Shown piece by piece: positions 34,169 to 43,411 of a stretch of DNA of 64,000 nucleotides. The notes below the pieces were generated by a model that worked only from the letters and a program-made list of their open reading frames with translations, ran no database searches and was not told the origin of the DNA. A program made the translations under genes and the position numbers. Each line of letters starts with the position of its first letter. The first letter of the stretch is position 1. The stretch comes from Streptomyces broussonetiae (GTDB lineage: Bacteria; Actinomycetota; Actinomycetes; Streptomycetales; Streptomycetaceae). The stretch covers positions 3,348,001 through 3,412,000 of the forward strand of contig NZ_CP047020.1 in NCBI RefSeq assembly GCF_009796285.1, read 5' to 3'.

Positions 34169-35020
34169 CTACGAAGTGGCCGGGTTGCCCTTCATCGCGG
34201 CTTCCATGGCGAGCAGTTCCTCGTTCGGGACGGCCCCGCCGAAGCGCCGGTCGCGGGAGGCGAACTCGATGCAGGCCCGCCACAGGTCACGCCGGTCGAA
34301 GTCCGGCCACAGCACGTGCTGGAAGACCATCTCCGCGTAAGCGCTCTGCCAGAGCAGGTAGTTGGAGGTGCGCTGCTCGCCGCTGGGGCGCAGGAACAGG
34401 TCCACGTCCGGCATGTCGGGGTAGTACAGGTACTTCTGGATGGTCTTCTCGGTGACCTTGCCCGGGTCGAGCCGGCCCGCCGCCACGTCCTCGGCCATCG
34501 CCTTGGCCGCGTCGGCGAGTTCGGCACGGCCGCCGTAGTTCATGCAGAAGTACAGGGTGAGCAGGTCATTGTCCTTGGTCTGCTCCTGCGCGACCTGCAG
34601 CTCCTTGGCGACCGACTTCCACAGCCTGGGCATCCGCCCCACCCAGCGCACCCGGATACCGAGTTCGTCGAGCGTGTCCCTCGTCTTCCGGATGAAGTCG
34701 CGGTTGAAGTTCATCAGGAAGCGGACCTCGTCGGGCGAGCGCTTCCAGTTCTCGGTCGAGAAGGCGTACAGGGAGATGTTGCGGACGCCGACCTCGATGG
34801 AGCCCTGCAGCACGTCGAGCACCCGCTCGGCACCGACCTTGTGGCCCTCCGTGCGGGGCAGCCCCCGCTCCTTAGCCCAGCGTCCGTTGCCGTCCATGAC
34901 GATGGCCACGTGGTTCGGGACCAGCTCGCCGGGGAGCTTGGGCGCGCGGGCACCCGACGGGTGCGGCGCCGGCGCCTTGTACTCGCGCCGCTGGCGCCCC
35001 AGGATCCCGCGTACCACCAT
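34169..35020 (-). CDS. uppS: isoprenyl transferase (undecaprenyl/polyprenyl diphosphate synthase)
   Basis: 283 residues, cis-prenyltransferase making the lipid carrier for peptidoglycan and teichoic acid. Seen: [20 protein letters not shown] (substrate Asp and P-loop), [32 protein letters not shown] (diphosphate Arg residues) and FVLWPDF-like FQHVLWPDF. Length normal for actinobacteria, with the usual basic N-terminal extension. AGGGAG lies upstream of ATG. It follows recO by 24 bases, an operon that is conserved in Streptomyces. Confidence 0.96.
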   Translation of the reverse strand: MVVRGILGRQRREYKAPAPHPSGARAPKLPGELVPNHVAIVMDGNGRWAKERGLPRTEGHKVGAERVLDVLQGSIEVGVRNISLYAFSTENWKRSPDEVRFLMNFNRDFIRKTRDTLDELGIRVRWVGRMPRLWKSVAKELQVAQEQTKDNDLLTLYFCMNYGGRAELADAAKAMAEDVAAGRLDPGKVTEKTIQKYLYYPDMPDVDLFLRPSGEQRTSNYLLWQSAYAEMVFQHVLWPDFDRRDLWRACIEFASRDRRFGGAVPNEELLAMEAAMKGNPATS

Positions 35021-35044
35021 GTGCCTCTCGTCTCCCTACTACCG

Positions 35045-35794
35045 CTAGGTCTTTTCCACGTACCGCAGCGAGCGCAGCCCGCGCTCCAGATGCCAGTGCA
35101 GGTAGGCGGACACCAGCCCGCTGCCCTCCCGGACGTACCGCGCCTCGCACGCGTCCGCCGTCCCCCAGTCTCCCGTAAGCAGAGCACCGAGCAAGACCAG
35201 GGTCTGCGGCGAGGGCACGACACTGCCGGGCACCCGGCAGTCCACGCACACGGACCCGCCCGAGGCCACGGAGAAGAACCGGTTCGGACCGGGCATTCCG
35301 CACTTCGCGCAGGCGTCGAAACTGGGCGCGTATCCGTTGACGGCGAGCGAGCGCAGCAGAAAGGCGTCGAGGACGAGGTGCGGCGCGTGCTCCCCGCGCG
35401 CGAGCGTCCGCAGCGCGCCGACGAGCAGCAGATACTGCTGCACGGCGGGCTCGCCCTCGTGATCGGTGAACCGTTCGGCGGTCTCCAGCATGGCCGTCCC
35501 GGCGGTGTACCGGGCGTAGTCGGTCACGATGCCGCCACCGTACGGCGCGATCGTCTCACTCTGTGTGCACAGCGGCAGCCCGCGCCCGACCAGTTCGCTC
35601 CCCCGCGCGAAGAACTGCACGTCGACATGGGAGAACGGCTCCAGCCGGGCCCCGAACTTGGACTTCGTCCGCCGCACCCCGCGCGCCACGGCGCGTACCC
35701 GGCCGTGACCGCGCGTGAGCAGCGTGATGATCCGGTCCGCCTCACCCAGCTTCTGGGTGCGCAGCACGATGCCGTCGTCGCGGAACAGGCTCAT
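35045..35794 (-). CDS. recO: DNA repair protein RecO
   Basis: 249 residues; helps load RecA at SSB-coated gaps in the RecFOR pathway. OB-fold N-terminus (LFRDDGIVLRTQKLGEADRI, then ITLLTRGHGRVRAVARGVRR) and helical body with a zinc site CAKCG and CVDC at about 165-195. ATG at 35794 is chosen over the longer frame to 35890 because the family starts at MSLFRDDG. GGGGGC upstream is the only ribosome site candidate. First gene of the recO-uppS unit. Confidence 0.95.
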   Translation of the reverse strand: MSLFRDDGIVLRTQKLGEADRIITLLTRGHGRVRAVARGVRRTKSKFGARLEPFSHVDVQFFARGSELVGRGLPLCTQSETIAPYGGGIVTDYARYTAGTAMLETAERFTDHEGEPAVQQYLLLVGALRTLARGEHAPHLVLDAFLLRSLAVNGYAPSFDACAKCGMPGPNRFFSVASGGSVCVDCRVPGSVVPSPQTLVLLGALLTGDWGTADACEARYVREGSGLVSAYLHWHLERGLRSLRYVEKT

Positions 35795-35905
35795 GCCCCC
35801 ATTCTCGCGTACGAGAAAGACGTGACCGCTCACCCGGATGAAAACGGCCGGTATGCCCGGTCTCGACGGCATCCGGACCTCTTGAACCACAGGAGCCCGA
35901 TCGGC

Positions 35906-35933
35906 GGACAGGGCCAGGATCCGGGCCCTGTCC
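35906..35933. other. perfect 10-bp hairpin in the recO/ABC intergenic region
   Basis: GGACAGGGCC (35906-35915) and GGCCCTGTCC (35924-35933) with an eight-base loop. It lies between two divergent transcription units, where no terminator is needed, so it may be an operator or an element remnant. Confidence 0.5.
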
Positions 35934-36016
35934 CGACATCCGTCAGCCCGTCCGCTCGCGCCTCCCGTCCGCCATTGGCCCGACCAGTGGCGGCTACCCC
36001 ATTCGCGCGCGCTGCC

Positions 36017-36045
36017 TTGACCGGCCCCGGGGCCGCTCTTATGGT
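36017..36045 (+). promoter_or_regulatory. vegetative-type promoter of the ABC importer operon
   Basis: TTGACC (36017-36022), exactly 17 bases, then TATGGT (36040-36045), placing transcription start about 60 bases before the GTG at 36113. Good match to the HrdB-type consensus. Confidence 0.65.
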
Positions 36046-36112
36046 CGCGCTACCGACCGGACGTAGGACGTCGTACCTCCCCCCTCACCTCCCCGACCTC
36101 GCTGGAGGACCC

Positions 36113-37747
36113 GTGCGCGACGACGTGACCCGCGAAGTGCCGGCACCGGCCCGGCGGTCGTTCCTCAAGTACAGCGGCGCGCTGGGCGCAGCCGCTGTAC
36201 TGCCTCCCGTGCTGGCCGCCTGCTCCGGCGGCCCCCAGTCCACCAATGACACCGGGAGCGGCGGCAGCGGCAAGGACGCCACGCTGACGGCCGTGATCGG
36301 GTACGGCAACGACGGCAGCTGGGATCCGGCGCAGACGGCGTCGGCGTTCGCGATGGCCGCCAACAACCACATCTACGAAGGGCTGCTGGACACCGATCCG
36401 ATCACCCGGGTGCCGTATCCGGCGCTCGGCACCCGGGTACCGGCCGACCCCCGTGCCACCACCTGGCGGTTCAGCCTGCGGGAAGGGGCCACCTTCCACG
36501 ACGGCAGGCCCGTCACCGCCGACGACGTGGTCTTCGTCTTCGACCGGATACTGGACCCCAGGACGCCGACCCTCGCCAAGGGGTTCTTCGAGAGCTGGCT
36601 GAAGGGGGCCCGCAAGGTCGACGCCAACACCGTCGAACTCGTCCTCAAGTTCCCCTTTCCCGACGGGCTTTCGCGGCTCACCCTCGCCAAGATCATGCCC
36701 AGGCACGTGTTCTCCGAGCCGGGCGCCTGGGACAGGGCGATCACGGGGCTGGCCGTGGGCTCGGGGCCGTACCGGCAAAGCGCGCATCACCCCAAGTCGA
36801 ACACGACGTTCGAGGCGTTCACCGCCTACAACGGGCCGCGTCCGCCCGCCTTCAAGCGGATGAACTGGCTGACGATCGTCGACGCGGCGCCGCGCGTCGC
36901 CAAGATCTCCGGGTCCGACGCCGGTGCGCAGATCGCCGACAACATCCCGTACGCCAACATCCCGCGGCTGGAGCAGGGCGGGCTCGAGGTCGCCGGCGGT
37001 GCGGGGATGAACAACCTGTTCCTGATGTTCAACACCGCGCGCAGACCGTTCGACGACGTGCGGGTGCGACAGGCGCTCCACTACGCCATCGACCGGCAGA
37101 AGATGGTGCAGGTCGCCCTCAAGGGGCACGGCACGCCCGCCTCCTCCTTCCTCAACGAGGCAAACCCCTCCTATCGGCGGGCCAGGACCGTCTACGACCA
37201 CGACCCCGGCAGGGCGAAGGCGCTGCTGAAGGCCGCCGGGGTCAGCGGGCTGAAGGTCAACCTCCTCGCCGTGAACGTCAGTTGGATCGTGGACTGTCTG
37301 CCGACCATCAAGGCCTCCTGGGACGCCATCGGTGTCGAGACCACCCTGGCACCGCAGGAGACCACCGCCGTGTTCACGAAGATGGACCAGAAGCAGGACT
37401 ACCAGGTCGTCGCCGCGGCCTCCAATCCCAACCAGTTCGGGCTCGACGCCGACCTGATCATGCATTACAACTACGGCCCCCAGAACCTCTGGATGGGGTA
37501 CACGCGGTGGGCCGGCAACCCCGTCGCCCAGCAGCTCTTCGCCGCGATGGACCGGGCCACGCGCGAGCCGGACCCGGCGAAGAAGAAGACACTCGTCCAG
37601 GACTACATCGACGTCGTCGCCGAACAGGCCGTCCTCTACCCGGTCGTCCACAACGAGCTGATGACGGCGTGGGATCCGCGCAGGCTCTCGGGCATAAGGG
37701 CCCAGCCGTACCCGGGGATCAACGTGCTCCAGGCCAAGTGGGCCTGA
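36113..37747 (+). CDS. ABC importer substrate-binding lipoprotein (SBP family 5), SatA-like
   Basis: 544 residues from GTG 36113, preceded by GGAGGAC. N-terminus has a twin-arginine motif (ARRSFLKYS) and lipobox LAAC (Cys near 40), so it is a Tat-exported lipoprotein. Body is SBP_bac_5: TTWRFSLREGATFHDGRPVT, VFVFDRILDP, DVRVRQALHYAIDRQKMVQV, all family hallmarks. The family binds peptides, nickel or sugars; the downstream neuraminate-lyase-like gene and the sialidase point to sialic acid. First gene of a five-gene operon. Confidence 0.88.
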   Translation: MRDDVTREVPAPARRSFLKYSGALGAAAVLPPVLAACSGGPQSTNDTGSGGSGKDATLTAVIGYGNDGSWDPAQTASAFAMAANNHIYEGLLDTDPITRVPYPALGTRVPADPRATTWRFSLREGATFHDGRPVTADDVVFVFDRILDPRTPTLAKGFFESWLKGARKVDANTVELVLKFPFPDGLSRLTLAKIMPRHVFSEPGAWDRAITGLAVGSGPYRQSAHHPKSNTTFEAFTAYNGPRPPAFKRMNWLTIVDAAPRVAKISGSDAGAQIADNIPYANIPRLEQGGLEVAGGAGMNNLFLMFNTARRPFDDVRVRQALHYAIDRQKMVQVALKGHGTPASSFLNEANPSYRRARTVYDHDPGRAKALLKAAGVSGLKVNLLAVNVSWIVDCLPTIKASWDAIGVETTLAPQETTAVFTKMDQKQDYQVVAAASNPNQFGLDADLIMHYNYGPQNLWMGYTRWAGNPVAQQLFAAMDRATREPDPAKKKTLVQDYIDVVAEQAVLYPVVHNELMTAWDPRRLSGIRAQPYPGINVLQAKWA

Positions 37748-37751
37748 CGGC

Positions 37752-38708
37752 ATGACGGCCGTCGTACGGATCCTGCTGCGCCGGATCGCCCTGCTGGTGC
37801 CGCTGATGCTCGGGGTCGTGCTGTTCGTCTTCCTGGTGATGCGGTTCTCCGATGTCGATCCGGCGTCCGCGTTCTTCCAGGGGGCCAATCCGACCCCGCA
37901 GCAACTGCACGACTTCCGGGAGCGAGGCGGACTGCTGGATCCGCTGCCCGTGCGGTACGTGCACTTCGTCGGCGACGTGCTGCACGGGAACCTCGGCACC
38001 AGCGCCCTGACCCGGGCCCCCGTCGCCGACCAGGTCACCACCGCGCTGCCGCTCACCCTCCAGCTGACCTTCCTGGGTCTTGGCATCGCGGTCGTGCTGG
38101 CGCTGGCGGGCGGGGTCACGGCTGCCGTCCACCGGGACCGGCTGCCGGACCAGGTCATCCGGGTCGTCTCGCTCGTAGGGGTCGCCGCGCCCGGGTTCTG
38201 GCTGGCGCTGCTGATGATCCAGTACCTGGCGGTGGACCGGGGCTGGTTCCCGACCGGCGGCTACATCAACCCCGCCGACTCCGTCACCGGCTGGCTCAGG
38301 ACCATGGCGCTGCCCGCCTTCGCGCTGTCCCTGCCGGTGGCCGCCCAGCTCACCCGGATCGTCAGGACGTCCGTCGTGGAGGAGCTGGACAAGGACTACG
38401 TACGGACGGCGATCGGGAGCGGGCTGCCGCCCCTGGTCGTCGTCGGGCGCAACGTCCTGCGCAATGCGCTCGTCAATCCGCTCACCGTGCTGGGCCTGCG
38501 GGTCGGCTATCTGCTCGGCGGTGCCGTCGTCATCGAGACGATCTTCTCGCTGCCCGGCATGGGCAAGCTGATGATCGACGCCGTGCAGAACGGCGATCCG
38601 GCCGTCGTCCAGGGGGTCGTGCTCACCACCGCCACCGGGTTCGTCGTCGTCAACCTCGTCATCGACATTCTGTATCTGCTGGTCAACCCACGTCTGAGGG
38701 CGGCCTGA
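37752..38708 (+). CDS. ABC importer permease, DppB family
   Basis: 318 residues with six helices. RILLRRIALLVPLMLGVVLF is the DppB N-terminus; the EAA-type cytoplasmic loop DYVRTAIGSGLPPLVVVGRN contacts the ATPase, and LLGGAVVIETIFSLPGMGKL is the family's C-terminal block. It starts four bases after the binding-protein stop and overlaps the next gene by one base (TGATG). Forms the membrane channel with the fused permease downstream. Confidence 0.92.
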   Translation: MTAVVRILLRRIALLVPLMLGVVLFVFLVMRFSDVDPASAFFQGANPTPQQLHDFRERGGLLDPLPVRYVHFVGDVLHGNLGTSALTRAPVADQVTTALPLTLQLTFLGLGIAVVLALAGGVTAAVHRDRLPDQVIRVVSLVGVAAPGFWLALLMIQYLAVDRGWFPTGGYINPADSVTGWLRTMALPAFALSLPVAAQLTRIVRTSVVEELDKDYVRTAIGSGLPPLVVVGRNVLRNALVNPLTVLGLRVGYLLGGAVVIETIFSLPGMGKLMIDAVQNGDPAVVQGVVLTTATGFVVVNLVIDILYLLVNPRLRAA

Positions 38709-40687
38709 TGATCACGCGCGCGCGTCTTGCCGAGCGGTTCTCCCGGCCCGGCGGTGTCCGGCTGCGCGGCTGGCGCCGGCTGCCGTTGCTGTCCAGGGCC
38801 GCCGTCTGCTTTCTGGCGGTCGTCCTCCTCGTCGCCGTCCTCGCTCCCCTCGTCGCCCCGGACGACCCGCTCGACCAGCAGGCCCCGGTCGGCGGCAGCG
38901 GGCACCCGTCGACCGCGCACTGGCTCGGACAGGACAGCCTCGGCCGGGACATCCTGAGCCGGCTGATGTACGGCGCCCGCTGGTCGCTGGCGATCGGGCT
39001 CGGGGCGACCGGGCTGGCACTGGTCGTGGGTGCCGTCGTCGGGGCGGTCGCTGCCACCTCCCGCAAGGCCGTGGACGAGACGCTGATGCGCTGCCTCGAC
39101 GTGGTGATGGCGTTTCCCGGCATCGCGCTCGCGGCCGTCCTCGTCGCGGTCTTCGGCGGCGGGATCGGCGTGCTGATCTGTGCCATCGCCTTTCTCTTCA
39201 CGCCGCCGGTGGCGCGGGTCGTACGGGCCAACGTGCTCGATCAGTACGGCGAGGACTACGTCACCGCGGAGCGGGTGATCGGGGCCCGTACACCGCACAT
39301 CGTGCTGCGGCATGTGGCCGTCAACTGTGCCGCTCCGGTCCTCGTGTTCTGCACGGTCCAGGTCGCCGAGGCGATCGTGTTCGAGGCGTCGCTGTCCTTC
39401 ATCGGGGCGGGGGTGCGCCCTCCGGACCCGTCGTGGGGCAGTGTCATCGCCGACGGCAAGAACATGGTGCTGACCGGTGGCTGGTGGGCGACCGTCTTCC
39501 CCGGGCTGCTGATCCTGCTCACCGTGCTGTCGCTGAACATCCTCTCCGAGGGCGTGTCCGACGCATGGGCCGCCCCGGCGGCGCGCGAGGTGGCGGTGCC
39601 CGAGAAGCGGTCGCAGCAGGCGGAACCCGGCGCCGTGCTCCCGCTGCCCGGGCTGCCGCAGGCCGCCCGGCGGCTGCGCTCGCGGGCCCGGCCCCGCCCG
39701 GACCGCGGCGGGCAGCCGGTGCTCGCCGTGGAGAACCTCGCCATCGGGTTCCCGGACCGGCACGGGGGTGTGGACATCGTCGCCGGAGTCGGCTTCGAGG
39801 TGCATCCCGGTGAGGTGCTGGGCCTGGTGGGCGAGTCGGGCTGCGGCAAGTCGCTGACCGCGCTCACGATCATGGGGCTCCAGCCCGGGGAGGCCCGGGT
39901 GCGCGGCCAGGTCCGCTTCCGGCAGCGCAACCTGCTCATCGAGCCGATGCGGGTACGGCGGCGGCTGCTCGGGCACGAGATGGCGATGGTCTACCAGGAC
40001 GCCCTGTCCTCGCTGAACCCCGCCATGACCATCCGGGCGCAGCTGGGGCAGCTGGTACGGCGGGGCGGGCGGCGCACCCCGGCCCAGCTGCTGGAGCTGG
40101 TCGGCCTGGATCCGCAGCGCACCCTGCGCAGCTATCCGCACGAGCTGTCCGGCGGGCAGCGCCAGCGCGTGCTGATCGCCATGGCTCTCTCCCGCGACCC
40201 TGAGCTGATCGTCGCCGACGAGCCGACGACCGCCCTGGACGTCACCGTGCAGGCCCAGGTGATGGAGCTGCTGCTGCGGCTGCGCGAGGAGCTGGGCTTC
40301 GCGCTGATCCTGGTCTCGCACGACCTGGCGCTCGTCGCCGACGTCACCGACCGGGTGGTGGTGATGTACGGCGGGCAGATCGTGGAGAGCGGGGTGACCG
40401 CCGACCTGGTGGCGGCGCCGGCCCACCACTACACGCGTGGGCTGCTCGGCAGCGTGCTGTCGCTGGAGTCGGCCGACGCGCGGATGACCCAGATCAGCGG
40501 GGTCGTCCCCGCCCCCGCCGACTTCCCGGCGGGCTGCCGCTTCGCCGACCGCTGCCCGCTGGCGACCGGGGTGTGCCACGAGCGCACACCCGCCCTCACC
40601 GGTACGGCCACCCATGCGGCGGCCTGCCACCACCCCGCCGTACCCGTGGAACCCGTGGACCCCGTGGAAAGCGAGGCACTCCCGTGA
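38708..40687 (+). CDS. ABC importer permease-ATPase fusion (DppC-DppD)
   Basis: 659 residues. Residues 1-290: DppC-type permease with LGQDSLGRDILSRLMYGARW and the EAA loop DYVTAERVIGARTPHIVLRH. After a Pro/Arg linker (about 300-335) an ABC ATPase follows: Walker A GLVGESGCGKS, Q-loop MVYQDALSSLNPAM, signature ELSGGQRQRVL, Walker B LIVADEPTTALD, switch His ILVSHDLALV, and the C-terminal Cys cluster (CRFADRCPLATGVC) typical of oligopeptide ATPases. The fusion is not a frameshift: one continuous, well-biased frame. The C. glutamicum sialic-acid importer has, from memory, the same fused architecture. Confidence 0.93.
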   Translation: MITRARLAERFSRPGGVRLRGWRRLPLLSRAAVCFLAVVLLVAVLAPLVAPDDPLDQQAPVGGSGHPSTAHWLGQDSLGRDILSRLMYGARWSLAIGLGATGLALVVGAVVGAVAATSRKAVDETLMRCLDVVMAFPGIALAAVLVAVFGGGIGVLICAIAFLFTPPVARVVRANVLDQYGEDYVTAERVIGARTPHIVLRHVAVNCAAPVLVFCTVQVAEAIVFEASLSFIGAGVRPPDPSWGSVIADGKNMVLTGGWWATVFPGLLILLTVLSLNILSEGVSDAWAAPAAREVAVPEKRSQQAEPGAVLPLPGLPQAARRLRSRARPRPDRGGQPVLAVENLAIGFPDRHGGVDIVAGVGFEVHPGEVLGLVGESGCGKSLTALTIMGLQPGEARVRGQVRFRQRNLLIEPMRVRRRLLGHEMAMVYQDALSSLNPAMTIRAQLGQLVRRGGRRTPAQLLELVGLDPQRTLRSYPHELSGGQRQRVLIAMALSRDPELIVADEPTTALDVTVQAQVMELLLRLREELGFALILVSHDLALVADVTDRVVVMYGGQIVESGVTADLVAAPAHHYTRGLLGSVLSLESADARMTQISGVVPAPADFPAGCRFADRCPLATGVCHERTPALTGTATHAAACHHPAVPVEPVDPVESEALP

Positions 40688-41694
40688 TCATGGAGGTGCG
40701 CAACGCGCATGTCGTCCACAGGGCACGCAGCGGCGGACTGTTCACCCGCGACCGGGTCTACGCCCTGACCGGCGCCGATCTCACCGTGGCGGCCGGCGAG
40801 ACGGTCGGTGTGGTCGGCGAGTCGGGGTGCGGGAAGTCGACGCTGGCGAAGGTGCTGGTGGGCATCCAGCGGCCGACCTCGGGGACGGTGTCGTTCCGGG
40901 GCCGGGAGCTGTGGGCGATGCCGGCCGGGGAGCGGCGGGCCGCGGTCGGCGCGGGCATCGGGATGGTCTTCCAGGACCCGTCGACCGCGCTCAACCGCCG
41001 CCTGCCCGTACGCCGGATCCTGCGCGACCCGCTGGACGTCCACGAACGCGGCGGCAGGGGCGAACGGGAGGACCGCGTCAGGGAGTTGATGAGCCTGGTC
41101 GGGCTTCCACGGGCCCTCGCCGACGCTCTTCCCGGGCAGCTCTCCGGCGGGCAGCGGCAGCGGGTCGCCATCGCCCGCGCGCTCGCCCTGGACCCGGCCC
41201 TGGTCGTCGCCGACGAGCCGACCAGCGCCCTGGACGTCTCGGTCCGCGCGCAGATCCTCAACCTCCTGCTGGACCTCAGGGAACGGCTGGGCCTCGCCCT
41301 GGTGTTCGTCTCGCACGACATCCAGACGGTACGGCGGATGAGCGACCGGGTGATCACCATGTACCTGGGCCGGATCGTGGAGGAGACCCCGGCCGACCGG
41401 GTCACCGACGCCGCCCGGCACCCGTACACCCGCGCCCTGTTCTCGGCCACGCCCGGGCTGCTGGACCCCCTCGACCCGATCCCGCTGACCGGACCGGTGC
41501 CGTCCGCGACCCGGCCGCCGAGCGGCTGTCCGTTCCGCACCCGCTGCTGGAAGGCGGACCCGGTGTGCGCCGAGTCGATGCCGGGCTTCTCGGCCGCGTC
41601 ACGGCCCGGGCACCGCTACCGCTGCCACCATCCTGTGGAGGAGGACCGGCCGACCCGCGACCTGGCCCGACAGAGCCTGTTACAGGAGCCCTGA
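40684..41694 (+). CDS. ABC importer ATPase, DppF family
   Basis: 336 residues, GTG at 40684 overlapping the previous stop (GTGA); ATG at 40690 is an alternative. Walker A GVVGESGCGKSTLAK, Q-loop GMVFQDPSTALNRR, signature QLSGGQRQRVAIARAL, Walker B LVVADEPTSALDVSV, switch FVSHDIQTVRRM, then the oligopeptide-type C-terminal Cys motif (CPFRTRCWKADPVC). It pairs with the ATPase half of the fusion protein to drive import. Confidence 0.93.
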   Translation: MIMEVRNAHVVHRARSGGLFTRDRVYALTGADLTVAAGETVGVVGESGCGKSTLAKVLVGIQRPTSGTVSFRGRELWAMPAGERRAAVGAGIGMVFQDPSTALNRRLPVRRILRDPLDVHERGGRGEREDRVRELMSLVGLPRALADALPGQLSGGQRQRVAIARALALDPALVVADEPTSALDVSVRAQILNLLLDLRERLGLALVFVSHDIQTVRRMSDRVITMYLGRIVEETPADRVTDAARHPYTRALFSATPGLLDPLDPIPLTGPVPSATRPPSGCPFRTRCWKADPVCAESMPGFSAASRPGHRYRCHHPVEEDRPTRDLARQSLLQEP

Positions 41695-42621
41695 ATGACG
41701 TTCCCCGCCCCGCTCACCGGTGTCGTCCCGCCCGTCTGCACCCCTTTGACACCGGAGCGCGAGGTGGACGTCCCCTCGTTGCTCCGGCTGGTCGACCATC
41801 TGGTGGAGGCGGGAGTGCACGGGCTGTTCCTGCTCGGGTCCACCTCGGAGGCGGCCTTCCTCACGGACCGGCAGCGTCGGCAGGTCGTGGCGGCGGTCGT
41901 CGCTCATGTGGGCGGCCGGCTGCCCGTCATCGCCGGTGCCATCGACATGACGACGCCCCGCGTCCTGGACCACGTCGCGGCCGTCACGGCGGCCGGCGCA
42001 CAGGCCGTGGTCGTCACCGCCCCCTTCTATGCCCGCATCCACCGTGCCGAGATCGTCCGCCACTACCGCCTGACCGCGGCCGCGAGCCCGGTGCCGGTCA
42101 TCGCCTACGACATCCCGGCGGCCGTGCACACCAAGCTCCCGGCCGACCTGGTGCTGGAGCTGGCGGCCGACGGGGTGCTGGCGGGACTCAAGGACTCCAG
42201 CGGGGACCTGGGCGCCTTCCGGGAGGTGGTCACCGGAGCGCGTCCGCATCCGGGGTTCAGCGTGCTGACCGGCTCCGAGGTGTTCGTGGACGCCGCACTG
42301 GCGCTGGGCGCGGACGGGGCGGTGCCGGGACTGGCCAACGTCGACCCGCACGGGTACGTCCGGCTGTACCGGCTGTGCCGGGCGGGCGACTGGGAGGGCG
42401 CGCGGGGCGAACAGGAGCGGCTGTGCGCGCTGTTCGGGATGGTCGGGGTCGGTGACCCGGCGCGGATGGGCGGGAGTTCCTCGGCGCTGGGCGCGTTCAA
42501 GGCGGCACTGCATCTGCGCGGCATCATCGACTGCCCGGTGACGGCCGAGCCACAGGTACCGCTGTCCGGCGAGGAGACCCGGCGGGCCGGCAAGTTCCTG
42601 GCGGCGGCGGGGTTGCTCTAG
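41695..42621 (+). CDS. DHDPS/N-acetylneuraminate lyase family aldolase
   Basis: 308 residues, class I aldolase barrel. Schiff-base Lys in VLAGLKDSSGD near residue 166 and catalytic Tyr in PVIAYDIPAAV near 138 are both present; the carboxylate loop reads GSTSEAAFL. The family covers DapA, neuraminate lyase and sugar-acid dehydratases, which cannot be separated on these motifs. It starts the base after the ATPase stop and is co-translated with an importer, so a catabolic role on the imported sugar acid is favoured over lysine synthesis. Its TAG begins the dispersed repeat at 42619. Confidence 0.88.
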   Translation: MTFPAPLTGVVPPVCTPLTPEREVDVPSLLRLVDHLVEAGVHGLFLLGSTSEAAFLTDRQRRQVVAAVVAHVGGRLPVIAGAIDMTTPRVLDHVAAVTAAGAQAVVVTAPFYARIHRAEIVRHYRLTAAASPVPVIAYDIPAAVHTKLPADLVLELAADGVLAGLKDSSGDLGAFREVVTGARPHPGFSVLTGSEVFVDAALALGADGAVPGLANVDPHGYVRLYRLCRAGDWEGARGEQERLCALFGMVGVGDPARMGGSSSALGAFKAALHLRGIIDCPVTAEPQVPLSGEETRRAGKFLAAAGLL

Positions 42622-42643
42622 GCCCTGTCGTCACAATCCCGTC
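42619..42643. repeat. dispersed 25-bp sequence, copy 2
   Basis: TAGGCCCTGTCGTCACAATC followed by CCGTC; 23 of 25 positions match 16319-16343, and again the first triplet is the stop codon of the upstream gene. Likely a shared element remnant. Confidence 0.7.
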
Positions 42644-42739
42644 TGCCCTGCGCCGCCTGGCCGTGCGGAACCTGCGGGGACGGCCGCAGGACACACGGGG
42701 GACGGGCCCGCGTCGGAGCGGCGGGCAACGCCCGGAGGA

Positions 42740-43318
42740 TCAGGCCGCGTTCGCGAGCTTCTGGCGCACGACGATCGCGTTGAGCCGGACCGCGAACGGT
42801 GCGGTGTCGGTGAGGCCCAGCGTGCCCACACGGGTCCTGCCGAAGCCGACGGTGACGTCGGTGCAGAAGGCGACGGCGTACAGGTACGCGCCGGCTTCCT
42901 CGTCCTGGAGGGCGAAGAACAGGTCGCGGTAGTAGCTCGTGTGGTCCGGGCCCTCCTCGTAGTAGGCCAGTCCCGGTTCGTCCTCCTGTGCCGCGAGACC
43001 GGTGAAGGCGTCCACGAGGCCGCGCTCGATGGTGTCCCAGAACGACGCCTGAGCCGCCTCGGGCGGGAGCGCCTGGCGGACCGCCTCCTTGAGGGAGAGT
43101 GCCATCACCAGGATCGGCGCCTCCTCCTGGAGCCCCCAGCCACGGACCATCTTGACGATGTCGCTGTCGGGAAGCATGGCGGCGGCATCGCGGATGTGAC
43201 CGAAGTCGTAGTTGACGGTGGCGGGTGCGATCGCCTCCTGGAAGGCGCGGCCCAGGGCTTCCGCCTGGGCGAGATGGGCCTCTCCCACCTCGGTGACCGT
43301 CTTGAAACGGGCTGCCAA
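42740..43318 (-). CDS. hypothetical protein (192 aa)
   Basis: Unknown family, soluble, acidic, mixed alpha/beta. Readable segments: VTEVGEAHLAQAEALGRAFQ, AISFWDTIERG-like ASFWDTIERGLVDAFTGLAA, HTSYYRDLFFALQDEE, FGRTRVGTLGLTD. TTG at 43318 is chosen because AAGGAGG ends five bases before it; ATG at 43336 would put that ribosome site inside the gene and has none of its own. It lies between the sialic-acid-type operon and the sialidase gene, on the sialidase strand. Whether it takes part in that pathway is open. Confidence 0.7.
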   Translation of the reverse strand: MAARFKTVTEVGEAHLAQAEALGRAFQEAIAPATVNYDFGHIRDAAAMLPDSDIVKMVRGWGLQEEAPILVMALSLKEAVRQALPPEAAQASFWDTIERGLVDAFTGLAAQEDEPGLAYYEEGPDHTSYYRDLFFALQDEEAGAYLYAVAFCTDVTVGFGRTRVGTLGLTDTAPFAVRLNAIVVRQKLANAA

Positions 43319-43411
43319 CTCCTCCTCCTTAAACATTTTGTTGCACTGGTGGGGCGTCAGTATGCCGTAGCGGCGGGCCCCCGCGGGCGGGCCCTCCCCG
43401 GGGCGCGTCCT

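Noticed and set aside
32402..37747. 1781-codon frame ending in the binding lipoprotein
   Set aside because: The true start with Tat signal and ribosome site is at 36113; the upstream part is antisense to recO, uppS and the phosphatase.
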